From Kutzneria sp. CA-103260 (GTDB taxonomy: Bacteria > Actinomycetota > Actinomycetes > Mycobacteriales > Pseudonocardiaceae): a stretch of 64,000 bases of DNA. The position numbers and the translations under genes are program-made. The notes under the pieces are model-generated. The model worked only from the letters and a program-made list of their open reading frames with translations. It did not search any database and had not been told where the DNA came from. The first letter of the stretch is position 1. The number at the start of each line of letters is the position of its first letter. The DNA is taken from positions 6,014,001 to 6,078,000 of the forward strand of contig NZ_CP073318.1 in NCBI RefSeq assembly GCF_018263855.1. The letters run 5' to 3'. This document shows, piece after piece, positions 17,349 to 25,774 of this stretch.

Positions 17349-18758
17349 GTGCGGAGCATGGCGAAGGCCGTCTCGATCGGCCTGTTATCGATGGTCGCGG
17401 TGGCCGGGCTGGCGCCGGTGGCGCAGGCCGCGGAGCCGGGCGGCGGCGACATCAAGGTGGCGCTGCAACAGATTCCGGGCCTGACGATCGTGAAGGAGGA
17501 CCCGGCGCCGGCCGGGTTCCGGTTCTTCGAGTTGAACTACACCCAGCCGGCCGACCACCGGCACCCGCAGGCGGGCACCTTCCAACAGCGGTTCACCTTG
17601 CTGCACCGGGACTTCGCCGCGCCGACGGTGGCGTACACCAGCGGCTACAACGTCTCGACGGTGCCGAACCGGTCGGAGCCCACGCAGATCGTCGACGGCA
17701 ACCAGCTGTCGATGGAGTACCGGTACTTCCTGCCCTCCCGGCCGAATCCGGAGAACTGGTCGCAGCAGCTGACGATCTGGCAGGCGGCGGCCGACGAGCA
17801 CCGGGCGGTGCAGGCGTTCAAGGCGATCTACCCGGGCAAGTGGCTGGCCACCGGCGGCAGCAAGGGCGGCATGACGGCCACCTACTTCCGGCGGTTCTTC
17901 CCGAACGACGTCAACGGCACGATCCCTTATGTGGCGCCGAACGAGGTGGTCCAGGACGGCAGCTACAACCGGTTCCTGGCCCGGGTCGGCGACGACCCGG
18001 CCTGCCGCGACAACCTCAAGGCGCTGCAACGGGACACGTTGCGGCGACGGGCCGAGCTGGGGGCGATCGCGACCGCGGACGCGGCGAAGAAGGGCTACAC
18101 GTTCAGCATCGTCGGGTCGGTGGACGAGTCGCTGGAGATCGCCGTGATCGACTCGTACTTCGCCTTCTGGCAGTACCAGAAGCAGGCCGACTGCGCCACG
18201 GTGCCGAAGGCCGGCGCGCCGGCCGACCAGATCTACGCCTGGTTCGAGAAGGTGGAGAGCCTCAACACCTACGCCGACCAGGAGGTGTCGCCGTTCATCC
18301 CGTACTACTACCAGGCGGCGGTCCAGCTGAACGCGCCCGAGGCGTACGACAGCTACCTGCGTGACCTGCTGCGCTACCCGGGCGCGGACGCGCCGCGGAC
18401 CTTCGTGCCGAAGTCGATCAAGGTGCCGCCGTTCCAGCCGTTCGCGATGGCCGACATCGACTGGTGGGTGAAGACGCAGGGCTCGCAGTTCCTGTTCGTC
18501 TACGGCGCCAACGACCCGTGGGGCGCCGAGCCGTTCGTGCCCAGCCGCCACGACTCGTCCCGCTACTTCGTGGCCGGCGGCAACCACGGTTCGAGGATCG
18601 CCCAGCTGCCGGCCGACCAGGCCGCCACCGCGACGGCCACGGTGCGCCGCTGGGCCGGCCTGCCGGCGACGCCGGCTGGCCCGAGTTTCCGGCTGAACAT
18701 GGTCGGATTCCCGCAGTTCGACGCCGACCTGTCGATGGTCGGCCAGCCGAGGCTGTGA
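17349..18758 (+). CDS. Secreted S37-type (PS-10) tripeptidyl aminopeptidase
   Basis: This 469-aa precursor starts at GTG 17349, which has TGGAGGGG just upstream; an earlier GTG (17307) has no site. A signal peptide covers about residues 1-33 (hydrophobic core GLLSMVAVAGLAPVAQA). The mature part is an alpha/beta hydrolase with nucleophile Ser171 in GGSKGGMT, followed by YFRRFFPNDV, and likely acid Asp389 (YGANDPWG) and base His413 (GGNHGS). Such Streptomyces enzymes release tripeptides or tetrapeptides from extracellular peptides. It is monocistronic and ends at a strong hairpin shared with the convergent glycosyltransferase. Confidence 0.85.
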   Translation: MRSMAKAVSIGLLSMVAVAGLAPVAQAAEPGGGDIKVALQQIPGLTIVKEDPAPAGFRFFELNYTQPADHRHPQAGTFQQRFTLLHRDFAAPTVAYTSGYNVSTVPNRSEPTQIVDGNQLSMEYRYFLPSRPNPENWSQQLTIWQAAADEHRAVQAFKAIYPGKWLATGGSKGGMTATYFRRFFPNDVNGTIPYVAPNEVVQDGSYNRFLARVGDDPACRDNLKALQRDTLRRRAELGAIATADAAKKGYTFSIVGSVDESLEIAVIDSYFAFWQYQKQADCATVPKAGAPADQIYAWFEKVESLNTYADQEVSPFIPYYYQAAVQLNAPEAYDSYLRDLLRYPGADAPRTFVPKSIKVPPFQPFAMADIDWWVKTQGSQFLFVYGANDPWGAEPFVPSRHDSSRYFVAGGNHGSRIAQLPADQAATATATVRRWAGLPATPAGPSFRLNMVGFPQFDADLSMVGQPRL

Positions 18759-18762
18759 AGCG

Positions 18763-18802
18763 TCGGCCCCGCCACGGCCGGGAAAGGCTGTGGCGGGGCC
18801 GA
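18763..18802. terminator. Bidirectional hairpin terminator
   Basis: TCGGCCCCGCCAC (18763-18775) pairs perfectly with GTGGCGGGGCCGA (18790-18802) around a 14-nt loop. It sits 5 bp after the peptidase stop and 5 bp before the stop of the convergent glycosyltransferase gene, so it should serve both transcripts. Confidence 0.8.
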
Positions 18803-18807
18803 ATCGC

Positions 18808-20001
18808 TCAGCTTCCGAGCAGCTCTTCCAGGGCGTCCGCGCCCAGCGCGGGCCCGTCGACCGTGCGCAGCTGCTCGCCGAACTTGGTGACGTTGGCCCG
18901 GATCACCGGGTCGGTGGCCACCTCCTCGACGGTGTCACGCAGCAGCTGAGCGGTGATCGCCTCCGGGTCGAGCTGACGGCCCATGCCCAGTTCCACCACG
19001 CGCCCGCCGTTGACGGTCTGCTCGGGCATCTGCGGCACCGACACCAGCGGCACCCCGTAGTACAGCGACTCCAGGGTGGAGTTCATGCCGGTGTGGGACA
19101 GGAACACGGTGGTGGCGGCCAGCACCGCCGGCTGCGGGACGTGCGCCGCGATCTCGAAGTTGGCCGGCGCCTCGGGCAGCTCCACCCGGCTGCCGACGGC
19201 CATCACCACGTGCCAGCGGCTGTTCCCGAAGGCCTCGACGCACATGTCGTAGAAGTCGGACCGGTCGTTGAAGGCGGTGCCCAGCGAGATGAACAGCACC
19301 GGCGAGCCGTCGGCCGGCGGCTGCCAGCTCTCGTCGTCGGCCCGGGAACCCACGGCGGGGCCGAGGAAGCGGTACCGGTTGTCGAAGCTGTCCCCGGCGA
19401 TCTGGAACTCCCGCGGCACGAACACCAGGTTGAGCGGGGCGGACGGGCCGAGTGACAGCACCCCGGTCGCCGGCTCCGCCAGCCCGAGCGACGCGCGGAA
19501 CGCCGCCTGCCCCTCGGCCATCGCGGCCATCGCCTTGTCCAGCTGCTCGTCGGCGGCCATGCCGCCGCGCACGATCATGTCCCGCAACGTGTGGTGCTCG
19601 TTGAAGGCCATGCTGGGCATCAGCCCGACCATCGGCACGTCCAGCTTGGCGGCCAGCATCACCCCGATCGGCGAGAAGCCGTCGAAGCAGATGACGTCGG
19701 GCCGGTCCTGCTGGAAGTGCTCCAGCAGACCCGGCAGCGCCTGCTCGGCCAGCTGCCGCATCATGGCCTGCATGCCGGCGAACATCTCGACCGAGAACTT
19801 GAACGGCCCGGGCGGCCGCTCCGGCATCGCCCACGGCGTCTCGATCGGGGTGGCCCCGATCGCCGCCACCTTGGGCAGCAGGTCGGCCCCGGTCAGGTAG
19901 GTGATCCGGTGGCCGCGGGCCACCAACTCCTCCACCAGCGGCAGAGTCGGGTTCACGTGCCCGTGCCCCGGCGGCACGGCGAAAACGATGTGCTTGCCCA
20001 T
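18808..20001 (-). CDS. Macrolide-type GT1 glycosyltransferase (MGT family)
   Basis: This 397-aa GT-B protein begins HIVFAVPPGHGHVNPTLPLV and has the C-terminal nucleotide-sugar site HTGMNSTLESLYYGVPLV with a following PQMPEQ block. This pattern matches UDP-glucose:macrolide glycosyltransferases used for antibiotic inactivation or natural-product decoration. It is the second gene of a two-gene operon: the TetR gene ends 19 bp upstream. The autoregulated repressor plus glycosyltransferase arrangement suggests inducible resistance to a glycosylatable compound (inference). A GGGGAG site is just 2 nt from ATG 20001. Confidence 0.88.
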   Translation of the reverse strand: MGKHIVFAVPPGHGHVNPTLPLVEELVARGHRITYLTGADLLPKVAAIGATPIETPWAMPERPPGPFKFSVEMFAGMQAMMRQLAEQALPGLLEHFQQDRPDVICFDGFSPIGVMLAAKLDVPMVGLMPSMAFNEHHTLRDMIVRGGMAADEQLDKAMAAMAEGQAAFRASLGLAEPATGVLSLGPSAPLNLVFVPREFQIAGDSFDNRYRFLGPAVGSRADDESWQPPADGSPVLFISLGTAFNDRSDFYDMCVEAFGNSRWHVVMAVGSRVELPEAPANFEIAAHVPQPAVLAATTVFLSHTGMNSTLESLYYGVPLVSVPQMPEQTVNGGRVVELGMGRQLDPEAITAQLLRDTVEEVATDPVIRANVTKFGEQLRTVDGPALGADALEELLGS

Positions 20002-20020
20002 GTCTCCCCAGCTTCAGTTC

Positions 20021-20596
20021 TCAGATGTTGTCGTGCCCCAGCAGAATCGCCCTGATGGCGCGGGTCATGTAGCGGATCAGCTCGTCCGGGGTCATGGCCG
20101 CGATCGGGCCGTCGGCCAGCACGTGACGGCTGTAGGCGACGCCCATGAACAGGGCGCCCAGCATGTCCGCCCGCTGCGGGACATCCTCGTCGTCGAGCAT
20201 GCCTCGGTAGATCTCGACGCTGGTCTCGCGCATGGCGCGCAACAGGCTCTTGGCGTCGTCCTGGTCGGTGGCCGCGCCGCGGACCAGGGCGATGAACGGG
20301 TTGCAGCCCTCGGCGCTGGTCATGCGCTCCACATAGGCGCGGGCCACCCGCTCGGGCAGGCCCTCGACGTCGCCGACCACCTTGTCGGCCAGGTGCTGCG
20401 CGGGCACCGCGGCGACGAACAGCTTGGCCTTGGTCGCGAAGTGCATCATGACCAGCCCGTGGGTGACCCCCGCCCGCTCGGCGATCTGCCGGATGGTGGC
20501 CTTGTCGTAGCCGTGTTCAGCGAACACCGAGCGCGCCGCGGCCAGTATGGCCGCCCGCTTGGCCTCGGGATCCCGGACCCGCTTCGCCGTGGTCAC
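20021..20596 (-). CDS. TetR family repressor of the glycosyltransferase operon
   Basis: This 191-aa protein has an N-terminal TetR helix-turn-helix (KATIRQIAERAGVTHGLVMMHF) and a variable all-helical ligand domain. I place the start at GTG 20596 because TACATT lies exactly 6 nt upstream, the leaderless arrangement repeated across this window; GTG 20611 would add five residues but falls inside that promoter. The gene is first in an operon with the GT1 glycosyltransferase. The imperfect dyad overlapping the -10 suggests autorepression relieved by the glycosyltransferase substrate (inference). Confidence 0.87.
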   Translation of the reverse strand: MTTAKRVRDPEAKRAAILAAARSVFAEHGYDKATIRQIAERAGVTHGLVMMHFATKAKLFVAAVPAQHLADKVVGDVEGLPERVARAYVERMTSAEGCNPFIALVRGAATDQDDAKSLLRAMRETSVEIYRGMLDDEDVPQRADMLGALFMGVAYSRHVLADGPIAAMTPDELIRYMTRAIRAILLGHDNI

Positions 20597-20616
20597 ACCA
20601 CTAATGTACACGTGGT
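20597..20616 (-). promoter_or_regulatory. TetR promoter and candidate operator
   Basis: On the reverse strand ACCAC and GTGGT flank a 10-bp centre that contains the -10-like TACATT (20608-20603). The dyad therefore covers the promoter that would start a leaderless TetR mRNA at GTG 20596. The arms are only 5 bp, so this is tentative. Confidence 0.4.
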
Positions 20617-20663
20617 CAGTAACGCCCGGTGGTGTGATCTGCTTCGCACGGCCCGGAAACGCC

Positions 20664-20696
20664 GAGGGCGACCCGGGGAAGCCCCGGGTCGCCCTC
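20664..20696 (-). terminator. Terminator of the ABC/phosphoesterase operon
   Basis: A perfect 15-bp stem, GAGGGCGACCCGGGG (20664-20678) with its complement at 20682-20696, closes on a 3-nt loop. It begins 19 bp after the stop of the phosphoesterase gene on the reverse strand. Confidence 0.82.
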
Positions 20697-20715
20697 GTTG
20701 ATCAGGTTGGTGCGG

Positions 20716-23439
20716 TCAGCCGTCCGAGTCCGAGGACGGGATGTAGGCGCCGGGCACCTGGTCCGGGGCGAAGACCTTGCTCTCGCCCGGGTAGGGCTGC
20801 GTCCACCCGTGCGTCTGGTACCACGTGTAGTGGTTCATCTGCGCGGGATTGGCGTAGTCCGGCACGGCGTCGGGACCGGTGAGGCGCTGCTTGCCGGCCC
20901 ACTGCTGCCACTGCGCGGCCAGCTGCTGCTTGTCGGCCGGCACGGTGGTCGACGGCTCGGCGGCGGCGTACTGCGCCGGCACGTTGTCGTTGCCGCAGCT
21001 CGGCGGCGTGGACAGGCCCAGCGTCAACGAGGTGCGGTTGGGCACGGCGTTGAACGGCGTGTTGTCGGGCTTGCCGGTGAACGCCCCGAACATCGGCGTC
21101 GCGGCGCTGTCCTTCTGGTTCATCGGGTGGATGCCGAGGATCTGCTCGATGGTGCGGATCATGGTGATCTGCGAGTAGTAGTGGTTGTCCACCACGCCGT
21201 GCTGGGCCCACGGGCTGATGATCTGGATCGGGGCCCGGTGCCCGTCCACGTGGTCCAGACCGGCCTGCGAGTCGTCCTCGACGACGAAGATCGCCGAGTC
21301 CTTCCAGTACGGGCTGTGCGAGATGGTGTCGACGATCTGCCCGGTGGCCAGGTCGTTGTCGGCGACCTGGGCGGCCGGGTTGGGCGGGCCGCCGGTGTGG
21401 TCGCTGGACAGCCAGAACATGTTGAAGTTGGCCGGCCCGTTCTTGGCGAAGTCCTGCTTCCAGATCTGCTCGCGGTAGATGTCCGGCACCGAGGTGTCGA
21501 ACTTCGGGAAGCCGGGCACCGACACCTTGTTCAGCGACGGGATCGGCGACGAGGAGTTCAGCGGGTAGGCCGTCGGCTGCCCGGTGGCGGCCATGTTCTT
21601 GGCGTCGCAGTACAGGTTCTGCCAGCTGGCGTCGGCCGGCTTGGTCAGGAACTGCTGGAACTCGCCGAAGTCCCGCACCGTCTTGCCGGCGGCCTGGGCA
21701 CCGGTCCAGATGAAGCCGGACTCCTGGTGGCCCAGCGCGTCGTCCTCGGTGTCGTAGCTGCGCAGGTACTCGCCGGCCGAGGACTCGGTGTACTCGGGAT
21801 TGTCGGCCTGCATCAGCCAGTTGTGGCCCTCGGCCGAGTTGGTGCCGATGTCGTAGGTGTTGTCGTACAACCCGAACTGCTGCTCGAGGGCGTGCTGGTT
21901 GGGCGTCACGTTCTCGCCGAACTGGGCCAGCGCCGCGTTGCCGTTGCCGCGCGCGTCGTCGCCGTAGACCTGGTCGTAGGTCCGGTTCTCCTTGACGATC
22001 AGGAACACATGCTTGATCGTCGACGGGTCGCCGAGCCGCTGCGGCACCGGAACCGGCTTCGCCTTGCCCTTGTCGTTGGCCGTCTGCACCGAGCCGGCGG
22101 TCCAGCCGTTCTGCTGGAACACCTTTCCGGTGTAGGCGCGGATGGTGTGGTCGTCGGGCAGCCGGAACTTCTGCACGCTGGCGGTGGTGTCGTGGGTGCC
22201 GTGCCCGGCGGCCGTGGTCGGGCGGCGGGCGTCGATGCCACGGGTGTTGGAGACCACGACCGTGTTGCCGACGGTGGTGATCGCCGTCGGGAAGTAGTCC
22301 GTCGGCAGCAGACCGACGTAGCTGACCGGTTCCTGGGCCCAGGTGTACCGGTAGACGGCGACGGCGTTGGCCCGGCCGAGGGTCACCAGCAGGTGGCCGT
22401 CGCCGGTCATGGTGATGCCGTCCGGCTCGTAGCCGACCGAGGCCTCGGGCCACGGCTGCGTCGCGATCGTCTGCACGACCTTGTTGCGGCCGGTGTCGAT
22501 GACCGAGACGGAGTTGCTGGCCGTGTTGGCCACGAACAGCGTGCTTCCCTTGGCGTACAACGCGGTCGGGTGCAGGCCGACGTCGATGCTGCTGACCGCC
22601 GGGTGGGCCAGGTCGATCACGCTGACCGTGCCGGTGGTGGTGGCGCCGGTGACGGGGTTGGCCGGCACCTGCGTGTTGTACGAATTCAGTGTGGTGTCAC
22701 CGGGTTGCGCCGGGCGGCCGCCCTCATTGCTGACGTAGAGCCGGTTTCCGATGCGCACGAGGTCGCGCGGGGCGTTGCCGACGGCCCAGCTCTGCTGGAT
22801 GGCCCCGGAGACCGCGTCGATGGCGACGACCCGGTTCTGGCCGTTGACCGCGGCGTAGACCGTCTTGCCGTCGGCGGAGAACACCGCCTGCGCCGGCAGG
22901 CCGTGCTTGTCGCCGTCGGCCGGGATGGTGACGAACGTGGGGTTGGCCAGCGAGCCGTCGGCGTTGACGGTGAACCGGCGGTAGCCGTCGGTCTGGGCCA
23001 TCCACAGCGTCTTGCCGTCCGGCGAGTACGACGGGCCCTCCTGGCCGACGTCGTTGCCGGGGATCTTGAGGTCGGCCGTCGCCGAGTTGCCGACGAGCTG
23101 CTGGACCTTCCAGTTCTTCAGGTCCACCACGGTCAGCGCGATGCCGCCGTCGGTGGTGAGCGCGGCCAGGTGGCTCCCGTCGGGGCTGACCGCGGAGGCC
23201 ATGATCTTGCCGTTGTTCACGACCAGGCGGTCGCCGATCGGGTTGAGATACTGGTCGCTGGAGATGACCTCGCCCTGACTGGTCATGTCGCCGACCTGCT
23301 CGGTGCCGAACTGGCGGGTCGACGCGGAGCCGACGCCGGCCCCGGTGGCGACCAGGGCCAGCGTGGCCGCGCCGGCCGTCCAGACCCGTAGCCGGCCTCG
23401 CCTGCCGGCCTGCTTTCTTCTGCGACGTGTTACCTGCAT
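20716..23439 (-). CDS. Exported YVTN beta-propeller / phosphoesterase fusion protein
   Basis: This 907-aa protein has a basic N-terminus and a hydrophobic export segment (about residues 15-40). Residues about 45-460 form a YncE-type seven-bladed propeller with blades such as NSVSVIDTGRNKVVQTI. From His477 (HVFLIVKENRTYDQVYGD) to about 830 is a phosphoesterase/alkaline-phosphatase-superfamily domain with metal-ligand-type acidic residues (VVEDDSQAGLDHVDGH). It may cleave phosphate esters or phospholipids outside the cell. The gene follows the ABC permease by 4 bp and is the last of a three-gene operon, so export or membrane function may be linked. Confidence 0.87.
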   Translation of the reverse strand: MQVTRRRRKQAGRRGRLRVWTAGAATLALVATGAGVGSASTRQFGTEQVGDMTSQGEVISSDQYLNPIGDRLVVNNGKIMASAVSPDGSHLAALTTDGGIALTVVDLKNWKVQQLVGNSATADLKIPGNDVGQEGPSYSPDGKTLWMAQTDGYRRFTVNADGSLANPTFVTIPADGDKHGLPAQAVFSADGKTVYAAVNGQNRVVAIDAVSGAIQQSWAVGNAPRDLVRIGNRLYVSNEGGRPAQPGDTTLNSYNTQVPANPVTGATTTGTVSVIDLAHPAVSSIDVGLHPTALYAKGSTLFVANTASNSVSVIDTGRNKVVQTIATQPWPEASVGYEPDGITMTGDGHLLVTLGRANAVAVYRYTWAQEPVSYVGLLPTDYFPTAITTVGNTVVVSNTRGIDARRPTTAAGHGTHDTTASVQKFRLPDDHTIRAYTGKVFQQNGWTAGSVQTANDKGKAKPVPVPQRLGDPSTIKHVFLIVKENRTYDQVYGDDARGNGNAALAQFGENVTPNQHALEQQFGLYDNTYDIGTNSAEGHNWLMQADNPEYTESSAGEYLRSYDTEDDALGHQESGFIWTGAQAAGKTVRDFGEFQQFLTKPADASWQNLYCDAKNMAATGQPTAYPLNSSSPIPSLNKVSVPGFPKFDTSVPDIYREQIWKQDFAKNGPANFNMFWLSSDHTGGPPNPAAQVADNDLATGQIVDTISHSPYWKDSAIFVVEDDSQAGLDHVDGHRAPIQIISPWAQHGVVDNHYYSQITMIRTIEQILGIHPMNQKDSAATPMFGAFTGKPDNTPFNAVPNRTSLTLGLSTPPSCGNDNVPAQYAAAEPSTTVPADKQQLAAQWQQWAGKQRLTGPDAVPDYANPAQMNHYTWYQTHGWTQPYPGESKVFAPDQVPGAYIPSSDSDG

Positions 23440-23443
23440 TCGG

Positions 23444-24781
23444 TCATCCCTTCGACAGCAGATCGATGTGGCCGTCGAACTGCCACAGCGGGTTCGGTTG
23501 GTCGCCGGTCGGCGTGCGCACCTGGAAGTAGCCGTTGACCTCCTTCGGCCCGTCGCCGTCGGCGACGTACTGGCCGTCCGAGGTGATGTCGAGCTGGTAG
23601 ATCGCCTGCCCCACGGCGGTGGTGTTGGGCAGGTGCCAGGAGGCCACGCAGCGCCAGTCGTTGCCGGGGCCTTCGGGCGCGACCAGCCCGTCCCCCTTGG
23701 TGCACGCGACCGTGGTGGCCAGCTCCTGCTCGGTGACGTCCGGGTGGTGCAGCTGCTGGGCCTGGAGCCGGTAGAGATGGCCGAACGCGGTGGCCACGGC
23801 CTGCTGGATCTTGTCCTGCGCGATGCCGGAACCCGTTGCCGGCGTGGCGATCGCGACGACGCCGATGGTCACGACGAGCAGCCCGGCCAGCGGCGCGGCC
23901 CCCAGGGTGAGGGCCCGGCGGCCCAGGCCGTCGAGGGTGAGGTTGGTGAAGTCCCGGCGCAGGAACAGAATCCAGGCCAGCGCGGTGGCGGCGACCGCCC
24001 ACACCAGGCTCACCACGATGCCGATCAGCAGCGGCCCGAGCTGCGCGGGGCTGGTGAACAGGCCCTCCCACGCGATGAAGGCGTAGCTGGGCAGAGCGAG
24101 GCGGATCGCGACCGGCAGCGGCAGCATCTGCGCCAGTCCCATGGCCAGGGCCACCACGGCCGGTAGCAGCAGGCCCATCGGCGACCGTCCTAACGCGACA
24201 GAGCCGAGCAGGCCGATGCCGGCCAGGGCCAGCGTCGGGGCCAGCACGCAGATCCACGCCAGCAGCACCAGCCCGGCGGCGTCCCCGGGGGCGAGCACCT
24301 GGCCGTCGAGGGCGACCAGCGGCTGGCTGCCGACCGCCACGACACCGCCGACCGTGCTGGACACGGCCATGCCGACCACCAGCGCCAGGATGACGGTGAG
24401 GCTGGCCAGCGCCTTGGCCACGAAGATCCGGCGGGCGGACCGCACCGCGACCAGCAGGTGCCGCCAGGTGCCGAGCCGGTCCTCGGCGGCGAACACGTCG
24501 CCGGCGACCACCGAGGTCAGCAGCGGCAGCGCGTAGACGCCGGCGAAGCCGAGCATCACCAGCGGCCCGGCCCAGCCGGTGATGTTCATCCACCGTCCGA
24601 ACAGGGTGTCGGTCGGCAGGTCGCTCTGCTCGCTCACCGCGGCCACGAACGCCGCCGGGGCGAGCCAGCAGGCCAGGACCAGCAGCCGGATCCGCCACTG
24701 GGACAGCAGCTTCACCAGTTCGAACCGGTACGCGCCGGCCACCGGGACCGGGCGGGCCACCGGGGTTTCCAGAACGGTCAT
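23444..24781 (-). CDS. ABC transporter permease with a C-terminal extracytoplasmic domain
   Basis: This 445-aa ABC-2-like permease has about seven hydrophobic segments within residues 30-325 and then a soluble tail of about 115 residues (from GHLYRLQAQQLHHPDV) with two cysteines, in TTVACTKG and WRCVASW. ABC-2 permeases usually end soon after the last helix, so the tail is an extra domain, probably outside the cell with a disulfide. ATG 24781 overlaps the ATPase stop (ATGA). It forms an exporter with the upstream ATPase; the substrate is unknown. Confidence 0.83.
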   Translation of the reverse strand: MTVLETPVARPVPVAGAYRFELVKLLSQWRIRLLVLACWLAPAAFVAAVSEQSDLPTDTLFGRWMNITGWAGPLVMLGFAGVYALPLLTSVVAGDVFAAEDRLGTWRHLLVAVRSARRIFVAKALASLTVILALVVGMAVSSTVGGVVAVGSQPLVALDGQVLAPGDAAGLVLLAWICVLAPTLALAGIGLLGSVALGRSPMGLLLPAVVALAMGLAQMLPLPVAIRLALPSYAFIAWEGLFTSPAQLGPLLIGIVVSLVWAVAATALAWILFLRRDFTNLTLDGLGRRALTLGAAPLAGLLVVTIGVVAIATPATGSGIAQDKIQQAVATAFGHLYRLQAQQLHHPDVTEQELATTVACTKGDGLVAPEGPGNDWRCVASWHLPNTTAVGQAIYQLDITSDGQYVADGDGPKEVNGYFQVRTPTGDQPNPLWQFDGHIDLLSKG

Positions 24782-25701
24782 CGGCCGCTCTCCTCCTGCT
24801 CGGTGAGGGCCAGGAACGCGGCCTCCAGCGGCGACACCACCGGGGCCAGTTCCCGCAGGGCGATGCCGTCGCGCACGAGCCGGGTCACGAGTTCGTCCAT
24901 GGCCGGCGTTTTCGCCCGCACCACAAGGAGTTCGGCATTCGCGCTGCCGACCAGCTCGACACCGGCCGTGCTCCCCGCGAGCCGCCGGGCCGCCTCCGGG
25001 TCGGAGGTGCGCAGCCGGTAGTCGAGTTCACGGTTGTCGGTGGACAGCTTGCCCAGCGGGCCGGAGAAGGCGACCCGCCCGGTGGCGATGATCGTCACCT
25101 CCGAGCACAGCGCCTCGACGTCGTCCATGTTGTGGCTGGAGACGATCACCGTGGCGCCGCCGGCCGCGAGCCGGTTGAGCACGCCGTGCACGTGCTTCTT
25201 GCCGGCCGGGTCGAGTCCGTTGGACGGCTCGTCCAGCACCAGCAGCCGGGGTTCGGTCAGCAGCGCCGCCGCGAGCCCGAGCCGCTGGCGCATGCCCAGC
25301 GAGAAGCCCCGGACCCGGTCGTCGGCGACGTCGGTGAGGCCGACCTGCTTGAGCGCGTCGTCGATGTCGGCGGCGCGGCCGCGCAGCCGGGCCAGCGCGG
25401 CCAGGTTGCCGCGGGCGGTCAGCGACGGGTAGAGGCCGGGTCCGTCCACGAAGCCGGCGATCCCGTCCGGGGCGGCCAGCGCCCGGCCCACCGGCGCGCC
25501 GAGGATCTCCAGGCTGCCCTCGTCGGCGACGGCCAGGCTCAGCAGCAGCCCGAGCAGCGTCGTCTTGCCGGCCCCGTTCGGGCCGACCAGGCCATGGATC
25601 TGTCCCGGCGCGACATCCAGGTCGACTCCGTCGAGGGCGACAACGTCGCCGAAGCACTTGGTGATGCCGCGCGCCCGGACCGCGAGCGTCGTTTCTCCCA
25701 C
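24778..25701 (-). CDS. ABC transporter ATP-binding protein (export type)
   Basis: This 307-aa protein has Walker A GPNGAGKTT, the signature FSLGMRQRLGLA (a variant of LSGGQ with SLGM), Walker B LLVLDEPSNGLD and the switch His in VSSHNMDD. About 90 residues follow the nucleotide domain, as in CcmA/DrrA-type exporters. GTG 25701 has no clear ribosome site; TACGTT lies 9 nt upstream. It is the first gene of the operon with the permease and the exported phosphoesterase. Confidence 0.9.
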   Translation of the reverse strand: MGETTLAVRARGITKCFGDVVALDGVDLDVAPGQIHGLVGPNGAGKTTLLGLLLSLAVADEGSLEILGAPVGRALAAPDGIAGFVDGPGLYPSLTARGNLAALARLRGRAADIDDALKQVGLTDVADDRVRGFSLGMRQRLGLAAALLTEPRLLVLDEPSNGLDPAGKKHVHGVLNRLAAGGATVIVSSHNMDDVEALCSEVTIIATGRVAFSGPLGKLSTDNRELDYRLRTSDPEAARRLAGSTAGVELVGSANAELLVVRAKTPAMDELVTRLVRDGIALRELAPVVSPLEAAFLALTEQEESGR

Positions 25702-25774
25702 GGGGTGAGCAACGTAGGCGCGGCAGGTAACGGGGTGGCGGCGAGTTGGCTGAACATTCGGGGAACTCGCGTGA

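Noticed and set aside
20698..23391. 897-codon plus-strand frame
   Set aside because: Shadow of the propeller/phosphoesterase gene; composition is Arg/Val/Gly-rich and lacks domains.
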